Of a DNA stretch of 64,000 nucleotides, positions 8,879 to 16,946 are shown in pieces. Each line of letters starts with the position of its first letter. The stretch's first letter is position 1. The DNA is taken from assembly GCF_018613875.1 (NCBI RefSeq), contig NZ_JAGGPJ010000007.1, positions 186,001 through 250,000 of the forward strand, written 5' to 3'. A program made the translations under genes and the position numbers. Source of the stretch: Arthrobacter sp. ISL-28 (GTDB lineage Bacteria; Actinomycetota; Actinomycetes; Actinomycetales; Micrococcaceae). The notes beneath the pieces are model-generated. The model was not told where the DNA came from. It searched no databases and saw only the letters and a list, made by a program, of their open reading frames with translations.

Positions 8879-9562
8879 TCACTCGGCCCGGACGTCGGCG
8901 GGATCGACCGCACCGGTGGTCCAAAGCTCGGTGACGTTCACCTTCGCCTGGCCCAGCAGCCCCCGCAGGGTGGAAATGGAGAGCCCGACGACGGTGTGGG
9001 GATCGCCGTCGACCTTGCGGATGAAGGCCCCGCCGTAGCCGTCGATGGTGAAGGATCCGGCGCACTGGAGCGGCTCGCCGGTGGCGATGTAGGTGTCGAT
9101 CTCGGCTTCGCTCATGGCCATGAAGTGGACTTCGGCTGAGGATACGGAACCGAGCGTCGCGCCGGAGCCGGCGCCAGCGCCGCCGTCGTGCTCGGAGCCG
9201 TCCGTATCCCGGCAATCCACCAGCCAGTGGCCGGTGTGCAGCACGCCCATGCTGCCGCTCATTCGGAGCATCCGTTCCTTGGCGACCCCGGCGGTGTACG
9301 GCTTGCCGTGGGCCTCGCCGTCGAACTCGAAGACCGAGTCGCAGCCGATCACCAGGGCGCCTTCGGCTTCGGGCAGGGACGCCACGGCCTCGGCCTTGGC
9401 CCGCGCCAGCAGCAGGGCGGTGTCATGCGGGTCGGTCACGCCGTAACGGGCCTGGACGGCGTCCTCGTCCACATCGGAGACGAGAACCTCATGGGCAATG
9501 CCCGCGTTGCTGAGCAGTTTTGTGCGGGCGGGGGACTGGGAGGCAAGAATCAGGCGGGTCAC
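8879..9562 (-). CDS. maf: Maf family nucleotide pyrophosphatase
   Basis: 227 residues. Maf proteins hydrolyse non-canonical or modified nucleoside triphosphates to monophosphates and affect septum formation. The N-terminus MTRLILASQSPARTKLL holds the family SxSPxR phosphate-binding motif, and VIGCDSVFEFDGEAHGKP corresponds to the conserved D/T-rich substrate loop. The C-terminal half has CAGSFTIDGYGGAFI, matching the family segment for A-G-x-x-x-I-x-G. A run of about 20 Ser/Gly/Ala-rich residues near the middle (DGGAGAGSGATLGSV) is an insertion. It starts with GTG and appears leaderless (TAGGCT then six bases). Maf often neighbours acyl-CoA carboxylase genes in actinobacteria, as here. Confidence 0.9.
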   Translation of the reverse strand: MTRLILASQSPARTKLLSNAGIAHEVLVSDVDEDAVQARYGVTDPHDTALLLARAKAEAVASLPEAEGALVIGCDSVFEFDGEAHGKPYTAGVAKERMLRMSGSMGVLHTGHWLVDCRDTDGSEHDGGAGAGSGATLGSVSSAEVHFMAMSEAEIDTYIATGEPLQCAGSFTIDGYGGAFIRKVDGDPHTVVGLSISTLRGLLGQAKVNVTELWTTGAVDPADVRAE

Positions 9563-9574
9563 GGCTCCAGCCTA
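9563..9574 (-). promoter_or_regulatory. -10 element of a probable leaderless maf mRNA
   Basis: Minus strand: TAGGCT-GGAGCC-GTG. The -10 hexamer ends six bases before the start codon, so transcription should begin at or next to the G of GTG. Confidence 0.5.
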
Positions 9575-9614
9575 ATCGTGGAAGCCGTTTCGGGTCCTCT
9601 GCAAAGGGCCACGC

Positions 9615-9643
9615 TTAAATGTCACAGCCCACAGGGACACTTG
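9615..9643 (+). repeat. 13E12-type upstream repeat, copy 1
   Basis: This 29-bp stretch starting TTAAATGTCACAGCCCACAG matches 27 of 29 bases of 9957-9985. In copy 2 an ATG follows and opens the HNH gene. Here the matching ATGGACGG reads as ACCGACGG, so the start codon is lost. Confidence 0.8.
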
Positions 9644-9682
9644 CATCACCGACGGAATCAGGGACCGGAAGGGGCCTCAACA

Positions 9683-10000
9683 ATGGCCGGACGCGATGAT
9701 TACGACCTCTGTGGCTTGATCACGATGGGTAACCGCATGCTTCGGGACATGACTTTGCCCGAGGATGGTCCCGGGCTGATCGAACACTACCGGCGGCTGG
9801 ACGAGCTGAGCTCTGCACTGAGGACTGCTAGAACGCGCCGTGAAGTCGCGGTTGTCCTCAGCCGTGTGCCGGTAGCTACGTCCGGGATGGGGACCTCCCC
9901 GATGGCATCCGAAGCGGTTGACCGGCTTCGGCGGGCGGTCATTAATGTGATGGCAGTTAAATGTCAGAGCCCACAGCGACACTTGAGGTATGGACGGTAA
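9683..10000 (+). pseudogene. decayed N-terminal copy of a DUF222/HNH gene (105-codon open frame)
   Basis: The open frame from ATG 9683 gives 105 residues. Residues 32 onward, LIEHYRRLDELSSALRTART, align with [20 protein letters not shown] of the intact DUF222 protein downstream. This stretch begins 161 bp after its upstream repeat, against 171 bp in the intact copy. The ancestral ATG after the repeat is mutated and the matching region is in another frame relative to that position, so this is probably a truncated, frameshifted duplicate rather than a working gene. Its 3' end reads through the second repeat and overlaps the HNH gene by 11 bases. Expression from ATG 9683 (GGAAGGGG upstream) is possible. 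Confidence 0.6.
9957..9985 (+). repeat. 13E12-type upstream repeat, copy 2 (promoter of the HNH gene)
   Basis: TTAAATGTCAGAGCCCACAG followed by CGACACTTG, then AGGT and ATG 9990. The hexamer GACACT ends six bases before the ATG, the same geometry as the leaderless promoters elsewhere in the window. The repeat is therefore probably the gene's own promoter carried with it. Confidence 0.6.
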
Positions 10001-11549
10001 TTGGGGGTCTGACGCGGCTCCGGCCGCAGCGGGGTACGGTTGCGCCTGCAGCTGCTGTCAGGCGCCGGCAACGGACGATGCAGCCTTAGCCCTGTGCGGA
10101 GGCATGGCCGAGCAGGACGGTGCCCGCCTGATTGATGAGATCCGGGCACTGGAAGACAGAAAGTCTGCCTTGGCTGCCCGTCAGGCCCGCCTGGCCGTCG
10201 CGTTTGATCAGCTGCAGCGCCGGCAGCAGTCTGAGGTCGGGATTCCCGCTGACCAGCTCGAGGCAGGCACCGGAGCACAGATTGCCCTCGCGCGTCGCGA
10301 ATCCCCGGCCAAGGGAAACCGGTTGTTGGGCCTGGCCAAGGCCTTGGTGATTGAGATGCCGCACTCGCTCGCTGCCTTGGAGGCGGGGCAGCTGAACGAG
10401 TGGCGGGCCACGTTGCTGGTGCGCGAAACGGCGTGCCTGTCCTCCGCGGACCGGAGTAGCGTCGATGAGGAACTCGCGCCCGACGCAGGAACGCTGACCG
10501 GTCTAGGAGACCGGGCACTGGTGGCGGCCGCCCGTACCGCCGCCTATCGCCGCGACCCGCGCTCCGTCACGCAGCGCGCCGCCCACGCCGCCACCGAACG
10601 ACATGTCAGTCTCCGCCCGGCCCCGGACACCATGTGCTACTTGACCGCCCTATTGCCCGTTTCGGCCGGTGTGGCCGTGCACGCAGCGCTCCGCCGCCAC
10701 GCGGACTCCCTCCGCTCCGACGGGGATGAACATTCCCGGGGCCAGATCATGGCCGACGCCCTGGTCGAACGGACCACCGGCACCCCCGGTGGGATCACGG
10801 GGATCGAAATCCAGCTCATCATGACCGACCGCACGCTGTTCCAGGACGATTCCGAACCGGCCCGCCTCCCCGGCTACGGCATCGTGCCCGCCGCCTGGGC
10901 GAGGACGATCATCAGGGACACCGCTTCCAGCGCTCCTACCGCTGCTGCCCGTGACGCTGGCATCGCAGACGCTGGCATCGCAGACGCTGGCATCGCCGAC
11001 GCTGGCTTCGCTGGTGCTGCCTCCGGGAATGCCGCCGTCAATACCTGGCTGCGTCGGCTCTACACCGCCCCGGGCAGCGGTGACCTGATCGCGATGGATT
11101 CCCAGGCAAGGCTCTTCCCCGCGGGGCTGCGACGTTTCATTCAGGCCAGGGATGACACCTGCCGCACCCCGTACTGCGATGCCCCGATCCGCCACCACGA
11201 CCACATCATCCCGTGGCACGAGGGCGGAACCACCAGCCTCACGAACGGCCAGGGACTCGGCGAAGCCTGCAACCACACCAAAGAAGCGCCCGGTTGGACA
11301 GCAGCACCATCTCCCGCCGCCGGGCTGCGAAGACACGGCACGGAACTGCGCACGCCTACCGGCCACAGCTACCAATCCACCGCGCCCCCGCTGCCCGGAA
11401 CGAGACTCGACCTCTTGAATGTGCAATCACGCGGACTTAGACGTCGGCTCCGGCGCCACGCGAAGGTTCTCAAGCGCGCCCGGGCGGAAGGGGGCTGGCT
11501 GCTTGAGCTAGCAACAATTGGACATTGCGTTGGGGGTTGCCGCGCGTAA
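9990..11549 (+). CDS. 13E12-type DUF222 and HNH endonuclease domain protein
   Basis: 519 residues. The N-terminal DUF222 region (about 40-330) is helical and Ala/Arg-rich. The C-terminal HNH nuclease is intact: CRTPYC, then [20 protein letters not shown], then [11 protein letters not shown], giving the zinc cysteines, catalytic His-His region and final N-H. These proteins occur in many near-identical copies in actinobacterial genomes and are suspected selfish or mobile genes, but their biology is unclear. Residues about 323-342 are four near-copies of DAGIA. A damaged copy with the same upstream repeat lies immediately before it, indicating local duplication. No terminal inverted repeats or target duplications were seen. 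Confidence 0.85.
   Translation: MDGNWGSDAAPAAAGYGCACSCCQAPATDDAALALCGGMAEQDGARLIDEIRALEDRKSALAARQARLAVAFDQLQRRQQSEVGIPADQLEAGTGAQIALARRESPAKGNRLLGLAKALVIEMPHSLAALEAGQLNEWRATLLVRETACLSSADRSSVDEELAPDAGTLTGLGDRALVAAARTAAYRRDPRSVTQRAAHAATERHVSLRPAPDTMCYLTALLPVSAGVAVHAALRRHADSLRSDGDEHSRGQIMADALVERTTGTPGGITGIEIQLIMTDRTLFQDDSEPARLPGYGIVPAAWARTIIRDTASSAPTAAARDAGIADAGIADAGIADAGFAGAASGNAAVNTWLRRLYTAPGSGDLIAMDSQARLFPAGLRRFIQARDDTCRTPYCDAPIRHHDHIIPWHEGGTTSLTNGQGLGEACNHTKEAPGWTAAPSPAAGLRRHGTELRTPTGHSYQSTAPPLPGTRLDLLNVQSRGLRRRLRRHAKVLKRARAEGGWLLELATIGHCVGGCRA
10956..11015 (+). repeat. 15-bp tandem repeat (four units) in the HNH gene
   Basis: Units of GCTGGCATCGCAGAC: two identical, a third with one change, a fourth diverged. 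They keep frame and encode DAGIA repeats between DUF222 and the HNH domain, so copy number could vary between strains. Confidence 0.8.
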
Positions 11550-11986
11550 AGAGCGTGGAAATGCTGGCTCAGATACCTGTTTCGGAAATATGACCCAGGC
11601 TTAGAGCGACTTCCGGTTTCGCCACAGCTCTGTCGTCCTCGAACCGCCGAGGGCATCAATCCGACCAGCGTTCCCAATAATTGTCGGCGGCCTGTAGGAA
11701 TCGCCGTCGATGGGTTCGTTCTCCTAAGAGGGAAATGGCTCTCTGGCTACCCAAGGGGCCTGAATCCGGGCACGAGAAAGAACAACGAAACGGCAGGCGC
11801 CCAGACCACGAGCGAATCGACGAGAAGCGCGAACAGTAGCGAAGGCCAGCCCACGATCACAGGTTCGGGGTTTCCACGGATTGATTTAACCCTGCGGCCT
11901 TAAACGAGCCGCCCGCCGATCACAACTATCAGCGGGCGGCTATCAACTCCTGCTAAATATCGGGCTCTCTTTGCCGGCCACGACTG
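11550..11986. other. 437-bp region without a convincing gene
   Basis: No conserved gene is recognised. It holds a hairpin at 11907-11941. On the minus strand 11860-11747 a 37-codon frame starts GTG and encodes a strongly hydrophobic peptide (IVGWPSLLFALLVDSLVVW...), which could be a tiny membrane protein or a remnant; nothing else supports it. Codon bias is weak, unlike the flanking genes. Confidence 0.5.
11907..11941 (-). terminator. hairpin downstream of the MMPL transporter gene
   Basis: Perfect 10-bp stem AGCCGCCCGC / GCGGGCGGCT with a 15-base loop, 46 bp after the transporter stop in its direction of transcription, followed by a short GTTTAA stretch. Confidence 0.6.
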
Positions 11987-14524
11987 CTAGCGGACTCCGG
12001 CGGGTTCGGGCGCCGAGGCGTCAACCGGCGTCGGACTGGGCTGGCGGAGCTTCGCTCCTTCGACGTCCACATCCGGAAGGATGCGGTCGAGCCATTTCGG
12101 CATCCACCATGCCTTGTCGCCCAGGAGGTACATGGCGGCCGGAATGATGGTCATCCGCACCACGAAGGCGTCCACCAGCACACCGAAGGCCATCGCGAAG
12201 CCGAGCGGCCGGACCATGCTCAGGTGCGAGAAGATGAAGCCGGCAAAAACACTGACCATGATGATCGCAGCTGCGGTGACCACGGCCGCGGCATGGCTGA
12301 ACCCGCTCCGCACCGCGTGCCTGGCCGTTTCACCATGCATGTAGGACTCCCGCATGCCCGAGGTGATGAATACCTGATAGTCCATGGCCAGGCCAAACAG
12401 CACGCCGATCAGGATGATGGGCAGGAAGCTCAGCACAGCGCCGGGGTTAGCGACGTCAAACACGGCCCCGAACCAGCCCCACTGGTAGACGGCCACCACG
12501 GCACCGAAGGCGGCGGCGAGCGACAGCAGGAACCCTCCGGTGGCGAGCAGCGGAACCACGACGGATCGGAACACCAGCAACAACAGGATCAGGGAGAGCC
12601 CGACGACGATGGCCAGATAAGGGGGCAGGGCGTCGCCGAGCTTCGCGGAGACGTCCACGTTGCCGGCGGTCTGGCCGGTGAGGCCAATGCTGACCCCGGT
12701 GGCGTCCCTGATTTCCGTGTTCTTGGCGCGGAGTTCTGCAACCACCTTGACGGTGCTGGCGCTGGCTGGCCCTTCCTTGGGAATCACTTGGAACACCGCC
12801 GTGCGGCGGTCCTCGCTCAGCGCCACCGGGACGGCAGCAGTGACGTCGTCGAGGCCGCGCAGGATATCGGCGACGTCGAACTGCTTGGCCTGCGCGTCCG
12901 CTTCGCTGAGTCCGGCGGGGAAATCGCCGACGACCACAATCGGGCCGGTGACACCTTCGCCGAAGCTGCGGCCGGTGACGCTATAGGCCTTGTACGCCTG
13001 GGAATCGACCGGCTCGGACCCGCCGTCGGGAAGCGCCAGCCGCAGCTCGCCGGCCGGCAGCGCAACGAGCCCAAGCAGGACCACGCCGGCGAGCAGTGCC
13101 AGAACGGGGTGGCGTGTCACGAGCCCGCCCCAGCCGTGACTGCTCCGGTGTTCTTCCCTGGCGCGATCCTCCGCGTCGTGGCCGGGTGCCGCGGTGTGGG
13201 CCTCGGCCTTTGCCCAGGCCCGCCTGGAGATGAGCTTGCTGCCCACTAACGAGAGGACAGCCGGGGTCAGGGTCAGGGCAACGACGACGGCGACTGCCAC
13301 TGTCGCTGCTGCCGACATGCCCATGACGGCCAGGAACGGCAGGCCGGGAATCGCCAAGGCGGCGAGGGCGATGATGACCGTCAGTCCGGCGAAAAGCACG
13401 GCATTGCCTGAGGTGCCCGTGGCGAGGGCAACGGATTCTTCACCGTCCATGCCGGCCAACAGCTGAGTGCGGTGGCGGTTGACGATGAACAGCGAGTAGT
13501 CGATGCCGACGGCGAGGCCGAGCATGAGGGCGAGCATTGGCGAGATGGAGCTCATGTCCACGACGCTGGTGAGGGCGAACGTTGCACCCACTCCCACCGC
13601 TACGCCGACAACCGCCATGAGCAAGGGCAGCCCTGCCGCGATCAGTGTGCCCAGCATGACGATCAGGACGAGCGCCGCGATGGCGATGCCGACGATTTCC
13701 GAGATGCCGAACAGCTCCGAGACGTCCTCCGTGATTTCCTTGCTGGCCAAGGCAGTAACGCCCGCGGAGTCCACTTCATTGGCTATGTCCTGGACTTGCT
13801 GCCTGACCGCTGGTGCGAGGGCGTTGATGGAGGTCTTGAACTGGACCTGGGCAATGGCAGCCTTGCCGTCCGCGGAGACAAAGCGCATGCCTTCTGAAGC
13901 GGCGAGCTGGCGTTTGGCGAGGGCGAGCTTCGCCGCACCGGCCTCGAGTTCCCCGGCGACGGCGTCGAGCTTTTCCTGGCCAGCCGCGAGGGCTGCCTTC
14001 TGATCGGCCAGCTGCGCCTCAATCGCAGCAGACGGAAGTCCGTCGGCAACCATCTGCTGCACGGCGGCCTCGAGCTGGGTTTTGCCCGCCGCGAGTTCGG
14101 AACGTGCCTTGTCCAGCTTGGCCTGGCCTGCCCCGGACTGCTGCTCGCCGGCCGCGACGGCGGCGCCTGCCTTGTCGAGCTGCGCCTGGGTGGCGAACGG
14201 GTCCACTGTTCCCTCGACGTCCGGGAGGGTTTCAAGCTTCGCGAGCGCGGCCGAGACAGCATCCTTTCCGGCCTGGCTGAACTCGGCGTCCCTGGCTTCG
14301 AAAACGATGCCCGCGGAACCTCCCGACGACTTGGGAAGGTCCTGCTTCAGCTTGTCCAGCATGCGCTGGGTTTCGGTGCCTGGGATCTGGAAATTGTTGG
14401 ACATCTTCCCGTGGAATGCGGCTGCCGAACCGCCGACCGCGAGGAGGATTGCCAGCCACAGCGAGATGACGAGCCACCGGTGCCGGTAGGAAAACTTGCC
14501 GAGGCGGTAAAGGAGAAGTGCCAT
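11987..14524 (-). CDS. MMPL family RND-type membrane transporter
   Basis: 845 residues in the actinobacterial MmpL layout. There is one membrane helix at about 15-36 and a large external loop (about 40-260), then helices with LMLGLAVGIDYSLFIVNRHR (the MMPL GxxxDY signature), a second external domain and a second helix bundle with LFGLAMDYQVFITSGMRE. These transporters export lipids, drugs or envelope precursors using the proton gradient. The first external loop contains a long heptad-rich region (about 105-210, repeated AAxxKLDxAxxELxAG) predicted to be coiled coil. The ATG lies one base after the TetR gene stop, so the two form an operon and the TetR protein probably controls this exporter. 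The substrate is unknown. Confidence 0.88.
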   Translation of the reverse strand: MALLLYRLGKFSYRHRWLVISLWLAILLAVGGSAAAFHGKMSNNFQIPGTETQRMLDKLKQDLPKSSGGSAGIVFEARDAEFSQAGKDAVSAALAKLETLPDVEGTVDPFATQAQLDKAGAAVAAGEQQSGAGQAKLDKARSELAAGKTQLEAAVQQMVADGLPSAAIEAQLADQKAALAAGQEKLDAVAGELEAGAAKLALAKRQLAASEGMRFVSADGKAAIAQVQFKTSINALAPAVRQQVQDIANEVDSAGVTALASKEITEDVSELFGISEIVGIAIAALVLIVMLGTLIAAGLPLLMAVVGVAVGVGATFALTSVVDMSSISPMLALMLGLAVGIDYSLFIVNRHRTQLLAGMDGEESVALATGTSGNAVLFAGLTVIIALAALAIPGLPFLAVMGMSAAATVAVAVVVALTLTPAVLSLVGSKLISRRAWAKAEAHTAAPGHDAEDRAREEHRSSHGWGGLVTRHPVLALLAGVVLLGLVALPAGELRLALPDGGSEPVDSQAYKAYSVTGRSFGEGVTGPIVVVGDFPAGLSEADAQAKQFDVADILRGLDDVTAAVPVALSEDRRTAVFQVIPKEGPASASTVKVVAELRAKNTEIRDATGVSIGLTGQTAGNVDVSAKLGDALPPYLAIVVGLSLILLLLVFRSVVVPLLATGGFLLSLAAAFGAVVAVYQWGWFGAVFDVANPGAVLSFLPIILIGVLFGLAMDYQVFITSGMRESYMHGETARHAVRSGFSHAAAVVTAAAIIMVSVFAGFIFSHLSMVRPLGFAMAFGVLVDAFVVRMTIIPAAMYLLGDKAWWMPKWLDRILPDVDVEGAKLRQPSPTPVDASAPEPAGVR

Positions 14525-14525
14525 G

Positions 14526-15278
14526 TCAGGACCGTTCTGAGGAGTTCGGGGCGGGAGTGTTATGTGCGGGAGTGTTGTGTGCCGGGGACTTTAGGCCGGA
14601 TGCAGGAGAGTCCGGAGACTCGGCCCCCGGGGCGGCGAAGCCGGATCCCAGGAGGCTCATCGAATCGATCAGTAACTGCCGGAGGATGGCCAGTGATTTC
14701 GCTGAGAGGTCTGTTCCGCAGCGGGTGAACCACACCTCCATGGCGGCTTTGCCGCAGGAGATGACGGAGCCCGCCAGGGCGCGGAGGTAGAGCTCGTTCA
14801 TTTCCGCACTCGGATAGTGGGCCACGCGCTCGCGGGCGGCGGCGATGATCTGTTCGGTGCAGTGGTCCCACGCCTCAAGCTCGGAGCGGGCCAGCAGGGG
14901 ACTGGCCTGCGTCAGGCTGAAGAGCTCGGCCATCGGGGCAACCGTCATCGGGTCGGCGAGCTCCACAAGTGCCGCGCGGGCAGACTCGAGGATGGGCTCG
15001 TTCGCCGGCCGGAGCCGGAATTGCTGCAGCGCGATGTCCAGGAAGCCATAGGTCACCGAGGCAATGGCTGCCTCCGTGCTGCTGAAGTAGTTGAAGAAGG
15101 TGCGGCGGGAGATGCCTGCCGATTCGGCGATGTCCTCCACCGTAAAATTCCCCGGCCCCGCACTGCGCAGCAGCTCGAGGGTTGAATCCGAGATGGCCCG
15201 GCGCGTTGCCGCCTTGTTCAATTCGCGGCGGGATGGAGGAACGGGCGGGCCGGCGGGGGGAGAACTGGAAGTGGACAC
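14526..15278 (-). CDS. TetR family transcriptional regulator
   Basis: 250 residues. The N-terminal TetR helix-turn-helix spans about residues 22-68 (FTVEDIAESAGISRRTFFNYF). The ligand-binding part is not recognisable beyond its helical character. The C-terminus ends in a short repeat (PAHNTPAHNTPAPN) encoded by a 15-bp tandem duplication (14553-14582), with no likely function in DNA binding. It starts with GTG and seems leaderless. A palindrome sits between its -35 and -10, so autorepression, with control of the adjoining MMPL exporter, is likely. Confidence 0.88.
   Translation of the reverse strand: MSTSSSPPAGPPVPPSRRELNKAATRRAISDSTLELLRSAGPGNFTVEDIAESAGISRRTFFNYFSSTEAAIASVTYGFLDIALQQFRLRPANEPILESARAALVELADPMTVAPMAELFSLTQASPLLARSELEAWDHCTEQIIAAARERVAHYPSAEMNELYLRALAGSVISCGKAAMEVWFTRCGTDLSAKSLAILRQLLIDSMSLLGSGFAAPGAESPDSPASGLKSPAHNTPAHNTPAPNSSERS
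14553..14582. repeat. 15-bp tandem duplication at the 3' end of the tetR gene
   Basis: GGGAGTGTTATGTGC followed by GGGAGTGTTGTGTGC. It is in frame and yields the PAHNT repeat in the TetR tail. Confidence 0.8.
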
Positions 15279-15284
15279 CCAATT

Positions 15285-15314
15285 ACACTACGTGCATGTT
15301 TGCACTCTGCGCAA
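15285..15314 (-). promoter_or_regulatory. tetR-mmpL promoter with embedded operator
   Basis: Minus strand: -35 TTGCGC (15314-15309), an 18-bp spacer, -10 TAGTGT (15290-15285), then AATTGG and GTG. The spacer contains GTGCA-AACA-TGCAC (15292-15305), a perfect 5-bp inverted repeat placed to block polymerase. The mRNA should be leaderless. Confidence 0.55.
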
Positions 15315-15536
15315 TATTTGCTCCGGGGCCAGAGCGGTTCGGCTCCCGCCTGCCACTTAGACAACGCCTGCCGGTTCGTACCGCCGCCTGGCGAAACACA
15401 GGTTCAGGGGGATATTCACATGGACTTCACAGGCCGCACATAGCAAAGCGCAATGTTGGAGGTGCATCCTGCTGCCATGGCCGCTACGGTCGGCAGCGAC
15501 GGCGCTGCCATCCCTCGGTCGATCGAGGAGAAGATC

Positions 15537-16133
15537 ATGAATCTTACGAAGAAGGTGGCACTCAGCCTCAGCGGGGCGGCCGTGGCGCTCGCTGCAGGAT
15601 TTGGCGTGACAGGAATGGCCGCGGCGACGACGGTTACCCCGACTCCCACGTCCGGCAGCCCCTCCGCTACCCCCGTACCCGATGATCACAAGCTGGGAGG
15701 CGGCAAGCACGGACACCACCACGGGGACCGCGGCGCGCAGGTTGCAGCGCTGGCGGCCAAGCTGGGCGTGGATGAGGCCAAAGTTGCAGACGCGCTCAGG
15801 GACTTCCGGGATGCAAACCGGCCTCCCGGTCCCCCTGCGGACGGACAGAAACCGGACGGGCAGAAACCGGACAGGCGGAAACCGGACAGGCGGAAACTGG
15901 ACCGGTCGGCGATGGAGGGCGCGCTGGCTGCGTCCCTGGCAAAGTCCCTCGGTATCGACGAGGCCAAGGTCAAGACCGCCCTGGAAGAACTGCGCACCGA
16001 GGCGCAGAAGAGCCGGGCGGCAGCGCTGAAGCCGCGTCTCGATCAGGCTGTTTCAGATGGCACCCTGACACAGGCCGAGGCGGATGCAGTCACCAAGGCA
16101 GTGGAGCGGGGCGTGATCAGCGGACGTCGCTGA
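15537..16133 (+). CDS. small secreted Ala/Lys-rich protein of unknown function
   Basis: 198 residues from ATG 15537, chosen for the GAGGAGAAG Shine-Dalgarno and the signal peptide directly after it. Residues 1-31 (MNLTKKVALSLSGAAVALAA...) are a Sec signal peptide, likely cut after AAA. There follow a Thr/Pro/Ser stretch, a His-rich patch (KHGHHHGD) that could bind metal, and two similar helical modules (AALAAKLGVDEAKVADALRD and ASLAKSLGIDEAKVKTALEE) separated by five QKPD/RKPD-type repeats. The end, SDGTLTQAEADAVTKAVERG, resembles a third helical hairpin. No family was recognised. It is monocistronic and lies divergent from the tetR-mmpL unit. Confidence 0.75.
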   Translation: MNLTKKVALSLSGAAVALAAGFGVTGMAAATTVTPTPTSGSPSATPVPDDHKLGGGKHGHHHGDRGAQVAALAAKLGVDEAKVADALRDFRDANRPPGPPADGQKPDGQKPDRRKPDRRKLDRSAMEGALAASLAKSLGIDEAKVKTALEELRTEAQKSRAAALKPRLDQAVSDGTLTQAEADAVTKAVERGVISGRR

Positions 16134-16163
16134 CGCTCCGGATGCACCCGGCTCGCGTCTGCC

Positions 16164-16868
16164 CTATGCTGCCCGGTTCACGGCGGCAAGGAGGGCCTCG
16201 CCCAGCTCGGCCGGTTTGGTGAATTGTGGCCAGTGGCCCGTGGGCAGGTCCACCAGCTCCACGTCGCGGATGCGCGCGAGCTCCTCTACGTAGGGGTGGC
16301 GCGCGTCCATCCATTCAGTAAGCAAGGACGTCGGGAATTCACAGGCGATCACCGTGGCAGGGACGTCGTAGCGGCGCTCGTCGTGGAGGTGCTGCTTGTC
16401 GTATGCGACACCTTTCGGCTGCGGTATGGCACGCTCCCGGAACTCGGCCCGCAGTTCGGCGTCCAGGTCCACGAGGTCCTCCTCGTCAAAGCCGTCCCAT
16501 GGCGGCAGGGGTATTTCGTCCCCGTCGGCGGGCAGCTGGTCGTTGATGACGCCACCCTCACCAAGCGGCCCGCTGTCCACATAGACGGCACGGGCAACGC
16601 GGTCGGGGCGGGCGTCAACCACGCCATGGATGATGGCTCCGCCGCCGGAGTGGCCGACGAGCACCACGGGGGCATCGATGGCGTCCACCGCGGCCACAAC
16701 CGCGTCGACGTGGTCCCGCAGGCCGATGCCGGCCCGTGGCGCATCTGGCGCCTCGAGCCCGGGAAGTGTCAGCGGATGGACGCGGTGCCCCGCCGCAACG
16801 AGCGGGGGCGTCACCTCCGACCATGAAGAAGCGTCCAGCCAGAATCCGGGAACCAGGATGACGTCCAT
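16164..16868 (-). CDS. alpha/beta hydrolase
   Basis: 234 residues, a single alpha/beta hydrolase domain. The oxyanion region is VPGFWLDASSW, the nucleophile elbow is VGHSGGGA (Ser near residue 94) and the catalytic histidine is in PTGHWPQFT near the C-terminus. An acidic lid-like segment (PPWDGFDEEDLVDLDAELR) lies between. Cytoplasmic, with no signal peptide. The natural substrate cannot be inferred; related proteins are annotated as esterases. It starts with ATG and no Shine-Dalgarno, but TAGGGT-ACCGTC-ATG points to a leaderless transcript. Confidence 0.88.
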   Translation of the reverse strand: MDVILVPGFWLDASSWSEVTPPLVAAGHRVHPLTLPGLEAPDAPRAGIGLRDHVDAVVAAVDAIDAPVVLVGHSGGGAIIHGVVDARPDRVARAVYVDSGPLGEGGVINDQLPADGDEIPLPPWDGFDEEDLVDLDAELRAEFRERAIPQPKGVAYDKQHLHDERRYDVPATVIACEFPTSLLTEWMDARHPYVEELARIRDVELVDLPTGHWPQFTKPAELGEALLAAVNRAA

Positions 16869-16880
16869 GACGGTACCCTA
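16869..16880 (-). promoter_or_regulatory. -10 element of a probable leaderless hydrolase mRNA
   Basis: Minus strand TAGGGT then ACCGTC then ATG; there is no Shine-Dalgarno. Confidence 0.5.
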
Positions 16881-16946
16881 CGCTGCAATGACGGCGGACG
16901 GCACGCGCGCCGGCCGTGTTTCCGCAACTGAAATTCCTGCCGGCCG

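Noticed and set aside
11747..11860. 37-codon hydrophobic frame on the minus strand
   Set aside because: No Shine-Dalgarno, no recognised family and a short length; kept only as a note in the non-coding entry.
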